A stretch of DNA of 64,000 nt, from the NCBI RefSeq assembly GCF_030463535.1, contig NC_132888.1:5386081-5450080 (forward strand), given 5' to 3'. The position numbers and the translations under genes are program-made. Below are positions 57,011 to 64,000 of this stretch, one piece after another (the first letter of the stretch is position 1; every line of letters starts with the position of its first letter). The notes under the pieces were generated by a model. It worked only from the letters and a program-made list of their open reading frames with translations, ran no database searches and was not told the DNA's origin. This stretch comes from Salminus brasiliensis. Lineage: Eukaryota > Chordata > Actinopteri > Characiformes > Bryconidae.

Positions 57011-57489
57011 AAAATCTGATCCGTGTCAAGAGCCCCTCAAGCTTTAAGTATTTAAGTACCCACTATGACCCACTATCCTGCATCATGTATAGAAGACGAG
57101 CATTAACATTTTCAAGCTGGTGAAATGACGAGTCTAACGGTTGTCCGAGCAGCTGACTGAAGACCTATCTTTTTCAAGAGCAGTTAATTACTGATCTGCA
57201 ATTTCTGCAGTTATTAAAGGGCTTGTTATTGCACTAAATTTGCTTACTTTGAAGTGCATGGTGTAGTGTAGGTACTGTACCTGGCTGTTGAGTGTGTGTA
57301 TTTGTCAGTGTCTAAACTTAGAGGCGTCTTTAGACTTTAGCCAATTCACAAGTTTGGAGTGGATTTAGATCTGTGGATAAGAGCATTTGCTAAATGCCAT
57401 ACATGTCCTGTAAGTGTAAAAGAATATATGACAATATTTTATTGTATCATGATGAATTTTGTTATTGTGGTAAACAAATTTGCTTTTAA

Positions 57490-57665
57490 GTCAAGTCAAG
57501 TCAAGTCAAGTGGGTTTATTGTCATTTCAACTACATACAGAGTACACAGTGAAACGAAACAACGTTCCTCCCGGACCATGGTGCAACATAGACAGTGCAT
57601 ACAAGACACAAGTGCAACACAAACAAACAAGTGCGGACAGACAACACAGTACAGACAGAGGATAA
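57490..57665 (-). repeat. LINE 3'-end copy
   Basis: TCAAGTCAAGTCAAGTCAAG at 57491, then GGGTTTATTGTCATTTCAAC, CAACGTTCCTCCCGGACCAT and AAGTGCGGACAGACAACAC. Very close to 52471-52645. Confidence 0.9.
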
Positions 57666-57911
57666 TAAGTATATCATGGATATCGTCAGTGCTTATTAAC
57701 TGACACTGATTAACTACACCTTTCATTACAAAGCGTCTAATCAGTCCTGTTTGATTGAATGTAGTGCAGCATATTTTGAGTAAAATTAATGGTACTGAAA
57801 ATTTTTACGCTGTAACAAAAATATTGTGTTAAATATCATATATAATATCAAATGTCTTGAAAAATTGTAATACCATTTTTACCACATCGCCCAACTCTAC
57901 AATATATGCTG

Positions 57912-58075
57912 TATAAGTGGTCGCTTAGTGGTTAGAGCATTGAATATTGGTTATTGATCACAGCATTTGTGTGTTCAATAGCCTATTCCGGTAAGCTGCC
58001 TCTGTTGGGCCCTTAAGCAAGACCCTTGACCCTCTTTGCTCCAGTGGTGATGCAGCATGGCTCACCCTGCACTCA
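57912..58075 (+). repeat. SINE (family 1), diverged copy
   Basis: AAGTGGTCGCTTAGTGGTTA GAGCATTGAAT (A box) and GTGTGTTCAATAGCC (B-box remnant), then AAGCTGCCTCTGTTGGGCCC TTAAGCAAGACCC. Confidence 0.75.
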
Positions 58076-58783
58076 ACTGAATTCAACACAAGCCAGAGAT
58101 TTGAGTAGGCATGGTTTTGTAACTGCGACCCAGAATGGTATGGGGTCGCTGCCAATAGGAAAATGGAATAGATTGGGAGATGCTGTCAGTATATTCTCAT
58201 ATGTAAATAAGATATATTGGAATGTACTTTTCAGTATATTGCATTTTTGTATGGGTTGGGTTTGGGGTGATTTCAAAGATGCCTCTGCTGAACTGAGCTA
58301 GGTTAGGTTGGGTTGGGTTGAGTTGGGTTGAGTTGAGGTGGGTCGGTGGCAATCTGACGCAAAACACAAAGCCTTGAGACAGTTCAGCAACTACGCTACT
58401 GTGTTTTTATGTAAGGAGCGCATGGGCTACGTTTGTAAAATTCGATGACACAATCAAGTATTTTCAAGATGTTTACAAAGAAAAAAATAGATGATGATGA
58501 TGATGATGATGATAAACCAAAGCTCTGAGAAACGCAGATCAACAACTGTAAAAATCTGCTGAGACACATGAAAAAAAAAATGTATTGGACGAGTCAATAT
58601 GACACTACAGGCTAATTTTGATTTAAAATTAAATGATGTAAAACCTGTTGGGTGTGGAGCTACAAAAAAATTAAATAGAAATACTTCAGATTTTTAAATG
58701 TAAAATAGATTTGATTTGCATGTAATGTTAAATATTTCAAATGTGCCATAAATAAAGTTATTTAGAATAGTTGCATTAGATCA
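58076..58783. other. putative tex26 intron sequence
   Basis: Contains a GGTTGGGTTGAGTTGGGTTG run at 58300-58345 and (GAT)n at 58490-58513. No coding exon was recognised. Confidence 0.5.
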
Positions 58784-59460
58784 GTGACGCTGCCAGAGGT
58801 TTTAGGGCCCCATGAAAAAATATTAGACTGGACCTTCTTTCTCCAAGTAAATGGCCACCCAGCCCGACCTGCTGGAAGATTGCCCGCTGAGGTCCCCCCT
58901 ACCTGCATCAGACCAGCTGCCACCTACCAGTCTGACCAGCAGGCCCCGTCCCCACCACCACCCATACCAGACCAGCAGCACACCCTCCTACCACTGCTAC
59001 CTGTTTAATGACCATGTTCAAACCTAAATGGACTCTTAACTATCTGCCACTATTAATATCACCACTATTAACCATCATTACTCTGACCATCACTGCCATG
59101 ACTATATTAAGTTCTACTACACCATGATTATTATATTATGATTATGATCAGAGCAGTTCAGCAGTATAGATGGTTTGGTGGTAACTTTTATCAATCATTT
59201 ATAAATAGTTCTGATCAGAGGAGGACGGGTCGGGTCCCCCTTGTGAGTCTTGGTTCCTCCCAAGGTTTCTTCCTCCAGCTCTGAGGGAGTTTGTCCTTGC
59301 CACTGTCACCATTGGCTGCTCACTGGGGGTCTTGGATCCTTCATGTCTTCTTATGTTATTTCTTTTTTTCTGTCTTTTACTAATTATTAATTATGTAAAG
59401 CTGCTTTGTGATGACAACAGTTGTAAAAAGCTATACAAATAAATTTGACTTGACTTGACC
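58784..59460 (+). repeat. retroposon 3' end with TTGACTTGACTTGACC tail
   Basis: Contains the fish-wide block GGTTCCTCCCAAGGTTTCTTC CTCC and GGGAGTTTGTCCTTGCCACT, then AAGCTATACAAATAAATTTG ACTTGACTTGACC. The tail unit is the complement of the (TCAAG)n tail of the LINE at 52471, but the body differs, so it is a separate family with a similar 3' terminus. Confidence 0.75.
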
Positions 59461-59870
59461 ACACAATTTTAACAATTCTGCCATAATACTAAATTAGTAC
59501 ATTGTTAAGGGCCCCTGTCAGTTGCAGGCCCTTGCAGAACTCTCCCCATACAGTGTCCCAGAGCTGGATGTGGGTTAAGCTATTCTAATGAATCTTAGCA
59601 AGTCAGATTTGTTAACAGTGAAAATAGCCTGCCTGATGCCTTTGTAGGCATTGTAGTTCATGTCATCACCACTGATGATCACCAATTTCTCTACAGTTCC
59701 CACTTTCCAATAACCCACTCTGAATGACTTTGTTTATAGCTCAGTGTTTGGATTATGCAGAAGTTAGAAAAGGAAAAAGTGGTGTAATTCCTCTTTAGAA
59801 GGTTTAATAACATGAGTTATGGCTTATTTAAGGGTCTTATTTAATGCGTGGTGTGCTAAATGTCTTTAAG

Positions 59871-59949
59871 AAAAGAAATGGGACCCATATGAGACCTCCC
59901 AGAGAAGGGAGTTTGTATACAGACCCGGCTCATCGACTCAAGTTTTACG
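59871..59949 (+). CDS. tex26: tex26 exon 2
   Basis: Acceptor TGTCTTTAAG. The reading frame is KKWDPYETSQRREFVYRPGS STQVL, not the longer open frame in +1. Donor TTTTACG|GTAGGC leaves CG. Confidence 0.78.
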
Positions 59950-62900
59950 GTAGGCCTTCCATCTTTCAGTGTCCAATAAAAAGGTCGTTAGGCTTTTCCT
60001 CACAGCATTGTAAACATGGCTTTGGATGTGGTCTGTTTTGTGAAGTTCAATATTATGCCTTAAACATGTAGAATAAAATGCAGTGCGTTATAAATATTTC
60101 ATAGAAGAATAATCATGTTTTTCTGTCACCCCATGACTTAAGACCCCTGACATCTAGGGCCTATAGAAATGTATATGACCTGGCTAATCCTGTGGGCATA
60201 ACTGCATATAGCCGAGACTTTTATTGGAAGCCTCCGTCTAAGCCTGCCAGCATTCGGACTGGATCAGCTTCTGGAAACATGAGGAACAACCCACACCCAA
60301 ACCAGGTGATAAGAACATAATGTGTAGCCATTTACACTAAGGGGCCAGTATATTATGGATGGCCTGCATTGTACCTGCAGTCTGGCAGTCACTGACCATT
60401 TGATCAGGTGTGGTGCAGCTGCCTACTAGCCCCCAATGAGCCAGAGGCCCTATCTAACGAGATATAGTGTATGTGATGTTTTTAATAACCTGTTTTAATA
60501 CATAGAGGAGTTTATTAGGGCTTTATTTTGCCTGTGGAAACAGCTTCAGTTCTTCATGGCATGAATTCCACAAGATTTTGGAAAATTCCCTTTGAGATTC
60601 TGGTCCATGTTGATGTGATTGCATCATACAGTTCCTGCAGATTTTTATGTTATGTTAACACTTTTTATGTTACGAATATTAAAAGTTGTTCTGTTGGATT
60701 CAGACCTGGCGACTGGAAAGATCACTGAAATCCACTGTTAACGAAACCAGTATACAGCCCTATTCAGATGGGATTCGTTTTTATGGGGAGGTGGGCGAGT
60801 TAAATCATTATCCGAGTTTCTCAGAGATTTTAATCCCGCCTGAACGCACCATGTCTGTCATTTTTTAGGGCTGAGCCCTTCAGCTTTAAAAAAGAAAAGA
60901 AAAATAACCTTATTAACCCACATATTAACCCCTTAAACACCTATGGCTCGCCATTTCCTGTGGAAAAGGATTTTTTCAAGTATATCTCAAGTATGGAGGT
61001 GCTCAAGGATTTCGTTTTGTGGGCATGGCACCGCTACCTCAGGTCGTTCAAGTCTGTGGCAAAACTCAGTCAAATCCGGAGTCAAAGGACTCTTTAGAGG
61101 TGCTGCTCTTCTGTCAGCTTTAGGGAAGACATTGTTAGCCTAGCCTTTCAGTGTGAGTCCCTGGCCAATAATAGAAGAGTATAAGAAGAGCTCTGAATGG
61201 TAGACATCTATAATAATGATGATATTTTTTATGATGTCACCACATCTGACACTCTGAGACACTATGTTTATTGGGGCTTTAATAGTGATTAATATGACAA
61301 AGATGACTACCAAAATCTAAGAGATCTACATAACCAATGTGACTCACTGTCAGTTCAGGCCAAAAACCATCCTGACAGAAAACAGTGCGAACTGAAAACA
61401 CACATACATTCATATAAAGGTGCTTCAGCTGGTTCTTTGAGTGATCCTGTAGAAGAACCACATTTGGTTCCATAAGAACTTTATTTCTACCAGAAGACCC
61501 TAAAGATATGAGATCAGTATTGTATACATTTAATATTGACAAATAATGAGATGGGAACAATGTTACCAAGTTAAAACTGTGTTGATAGATAAAGGCCCCT
61601 GTGTTGATGGGTTAGGCCCAGATCCTTTAGAAACAGGGTGGCGGAGCCAACCCCAGGCAGCAACCGGAACCAAACTGGTGGCAATGGGGAGAAGGAGGAA
61701 GAGATGTGATGTCACTTCTGAAAGCAACACCTGTGTAATTAGAGATATTTTGATATGGGTAGAGGCTGGTGATTGGCTGAAGAAATGTGACGCTGCATTA
61801 GAGTCTCTTGGTAAAGGGTTCAGTGGCTTCTTATAGGTCTAGGTCTAGGCCCTTCTCTTTATGTAAATGTTCTTTACTAATACAAAGGTTCTTCACATCG
61901 ATGGCATCGCTCAAAGAGCCATATGTAGCACCATGTACGTATAGGAGTGCTACATTGTCCATGGGATGTAAAAGTCTGGATTATGGGGAGGACTTGATAG
62001 ACAATGAAGCCAAAGCACACAGGGTCATATTCTACTTAATGTTGCCATCTACACCAGGCCTGTTGCTCTATAAATGGAACCATTGGACCACCACTCAGCA
62101 GATATTATCTGGGTGATGGACCATTGCCATCATTGACCCCAATAGTATAGTGAGGGTTGCACTGTGGCTCTGTACCCAACAAATATTTGGTGTTTGGTGG
62201 ACTTATGGTGGTCTCAGTCCTTAATGGGTTAGATGAAGAATGAACATCCAATAAGTAAAACCTGTGTACAGTTCTCGCCTGTGTTCTCCTTTACATTTGT
62301 CACCTCTAGGCATTCCTGATATGGAGGCTTCCCCCTGGACTCAAGCTCTGTGAAAACCCCCCATCTGAGGAGGAGATCAAGAAGGTTCTGTCTGCTCAGT
62401 ACAAATCCACCTACAGGACTGACTTTCTGGGTATGCCACAAGGTGGGCATACTAATTCAACTAAAAAAAATACACTATTTGGACAATAGTATTGGGACAC
62501 TTACACATTCTAAACCCATAGAAAAATAATATGGATCTGGTCCCCCTTTGCAGCTCTAACAGCAGCAGGTCTGGAGCTCTGCAGGGGTTATTGAGTCAGC
62601 AAAGCGTTGGAGACGTTTCTGCACTCTGCTCTGAGCTCAGCACTCGGCCCTGACCCCGCTCTGTAACTTTACGTGGTCTGTCATTCTTTCACTAATGTGT
62701 GTAAGAAAGGCAAACTGCATGGCTAGGGGCTGAACGAGACTGAATGAAACACCCAATACTTTTGTCTGTGTGGTGAAAGCTGTGTTTTTATGGTCTTGCT
62801 TTTTGCATGACTTTGAGTTGCAAAGGGATTCATGTATGCGGAAATATTGACCTTCTTCAAAGTCTTGTGATCTGACCAACTGTTTGACAATCCACTATTT

Positions 62901-63148
62901 GTACTCGCTCTGTAATCCTGCTGTCTCAGCAGGATTCTCTCTGAGTCCAGCTGTTTCTGGTTTGACTGCAGAGGCTGTTATGAACCGGACAGTCCTTGCT
63001 CCTTTTAAGCACAGTTGTGATGCTCCTCGGTGCATCCAGACTGAGATGAGATATAACTACCAGAAGCCTGTTCTGAATGCGGAACTTCAGGGAAACGTGA
63101 CCCGATATGGGTGTAACAGTCTGCATGATGTGCCACCAAAAGGCATAG
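59871..63148 (+). CDS. tex26: testis-expressed protein 26, partial
   Basis: TEX26 is a small protein with testis/cilium-biased expression; its molecular role is not firmly known. Four exons chain without phase conflict: 59871-59949, 60143-60305, 62310-62430 and 62972-63148. They encode about 180 residues; the 3' exons lie beyond the window. Motifs in order that match TEX26 as I recall it: KKWDPYETSQRREFVYRPGS, AYRNVYDLANPVGITAYSRDF YWK, FLIWRLPPG, IKKVLSAQYKSTYRTDFLEA, EMRYNYQKPV and VTRYGCNSLHDVPPKGIG. Exon 1 is not certain (candidate at 56345). It lies head to head with hmgb1, which is also a near neighbour of TEX26 in human 13q12. Introns carry SINEs and MITEs. Confidence 0.82.
60143..60305 (+). 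CDS. tex26: tex26 exon 3
   Basis: The acceptor CATGACTTAAG is pyrimidine-poor but fits the phase (CG+A = Arg). Encodes PLTSRAYRNVYDLANPVGIT to MRNNPHPNQ. Donor AACCAG|GTGATA, phase 0. Confidence 0.8.
60306..62309 (+). other. tex26 intron 3 with repeats
   Basis: A dispersed repeat at 60500-60730 (TTCAGTTCTTCATGGCATGA ATTCCACAAG ... TTGGATTCAGACCTGGCGAC) resembles a common fish MITE. A half-copy of the GGTTCCATAAAGAACC MITE is at 61420-61480 and a possible second half at 61865-61935. The ~2 kb show no coding exon. Confidence 0.6.
62310..62430 (+). CDS. tex26: tex26 exon 4
   Basis: Acceptor GTCACCTCTAG. Encodes AFLIWRLPPGLKLCENPPSE EEIKKVLSAQYKSTYRTDFL plus one base. Donor CTGG|GTATGC. Confidence 0.82.
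62467..62780. mobile_element. Tc1/mariner-related MITE in tex26 intron 4
   Basis: The left end ACACTATTTGGACAATAGTAT TGGGACAC and the right end CACCCAATACTTTTGTCTGT are inverted copies. The ~300-bp body is non-coding and its blocks (GCAGGTCTGGAGCTCTGCAG) are typical of fish MITEs. Confidence 0.8.
62972..63148 (+). CDS. tex26: tex26 exon 5
   Basis: Acceptor TTTGACTGCAG (62971); the phase fits G+AG = Glu. Encodes AVMNRTVLAPFKHSCDAPRC to HDVPPKGI plus one base. Donor GGCATAG|GTACGT. Confidence 0.82.
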
Positions 63149-64000
63149 GTACGTTTCAGTCTCGCATTTTCAGAGATTATGGAGACATAAGACAATCATA
63201 TGGAAATTAAAAGTTTAGGTTCTTGAATGATCAGATTGGACGGGAGGAGGAAGGGTGGTACAGAGATTAGATTAGATTGGGGGGGTTCACAGAGCTGTAA
63301 TGGTTTGCTTCAAATTAAATGCTAATACTTACTAATTAGGGATGTAAATATCTGAACCCTATAGGAAACCTATATTTGAGTTGATTAGATTAGTTGATTA
63401 AATGTATTTATAATATATTTATATAATATATATAATATAATATATAATATAATACATATATTTATTTACCTAAGATTATTTTTATTTATATAAGCTGGTT
63501 ATACATATACTGACAATACAAATGGTAAGAAACACAAAATTAGGGGTTTGTTAAAGTCTGAATTAGAATTAGATATAGATATTCATAAATTATGAATTCT
63601 TTATAGATTATATAGATTTCATTATGGTCTTTATTAGTACATAATTGGAGGTCTTGTAATTTGAAAATCACTAATAATTGTGTTATCAGTTGTAATAATG
63701 CACACAATACATTTCATTACCACCCTGTTATGCACATGATTTAGTGTTGTTTAGTCTGTGATTCCTGAAGAGTAGAACCTATAGAACCTGAAATGTCCAA
63801 TACACAACATGCAAGCTGGGCAGATGTTAGTTTAACCCATTTTTAATGCCCAGACACTGATAAACTTAACGTTTTTATGGACCTCATATACATATACGTA
63901 TTAATATAGGGCTTTTTAGTCTCTAATTAGTGAGGAGTAGAACCTTACTGTAGAATATGGAGCACTTCTTGATGTATATGTGATTTTTATTAACTCAGTA
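63149..64000. other. tex26 intron, runs off the window
   Basis: AT-rich with TATAATATA-type runs at 63405-63470; no further exon was recognised. Confidence 0.6.

Noticed and set aside
59844-60071. 75-codon ORF starting at the ATG at 59844
   Set aside because: The tex26 match is in another frame (WDPYETSQRR) and ends at the donor at 59949; this frame gives no family match.
62884-63210. 108-codon ORF taken as a complete small gene
   Set aside because: Only 62972-63148 is bounded by splice sites and fits the tex26 chain; the ends of the ORF are intronic.

Overview
The window is vertebrate nuclear DNA, almost certainly from a teleost fish. The evidence is AT-rich sequence with GT-AG introns, one-exon olfactory receptor genes, several Tc1-like transposons, tRNA-derived SINEs, a LINE with a (TCAAG)n tail and abundant microsatellites. 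The repeat mix looks ostariophysan, possibly characiform, but that placement is an impression. All calls come from reading the sequence and from recalled family knowledge; no database was searched.

Layout. (1) 1-19 kb is a repeat-rich arm with an olfactory receptor (OR) cluster: two intact ORs (13494-14450 and 17332-18336), one OR lacking TM4-TM6 (10219-10790) and one C-terminal OR fragment (3318-3590). Between them lie a broken Tc1 element, a Ty3/gypsy-type LTR element with nested insertions, and other remnants. (2) 20.9-39.2 kb, minus strand, is a large FAT4-like atypical cadherin. I traced 16 exons whose phases fit without a frameshift. They encode about 3,041 residues: roughly 17 cadherin repeats, EGF and laminin-G modules, one membrane span, a cytoplasmic tail and a separate last exon. 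A nearly complete Tc1-like element sits in one intron. The 5' end of this gene was not found. (3) 39.2-46 kb is intergenic and full of SINEs, MITEs and simple repeats. (4) 46.0-49.3 kb, minus strand, holds hmgb1 with four coding exons (198 aa) and a GC/CpG-rich promoter region containing inverted CCAAT boxes. (5) 49.5-56 kb is repeats: a roughly 0.9 kb imperfect palindrome, a 35-bp minisatellite, a 5'-truncated LINE and a MITE. (6) 56.1-64 kb, plus strand, holds most of tex26, running off the right edge. Four exons fit in phase, there is a plausible short first exon, and an RFX X-box-like site lies upstream.

How the genes relate. The ORs are sensory receptors formed by local duplication. The FAT4-like protein would be a giant adhesion and planar-polarity type receptor. 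hmgb1 (chromatin protein) and tex26 (testis/cilium-associated) lie head to head; human HMGB1 and TEX26 are also near neighbours on 13q12, which supports both names. The most unusual items are the half-length FAT4-like cadherin with degenerate calcium linkers, the large palindrome with its third arm copy, and the minisatellite that is open in all three forward frames. I saw no undescribed multi-gene system.
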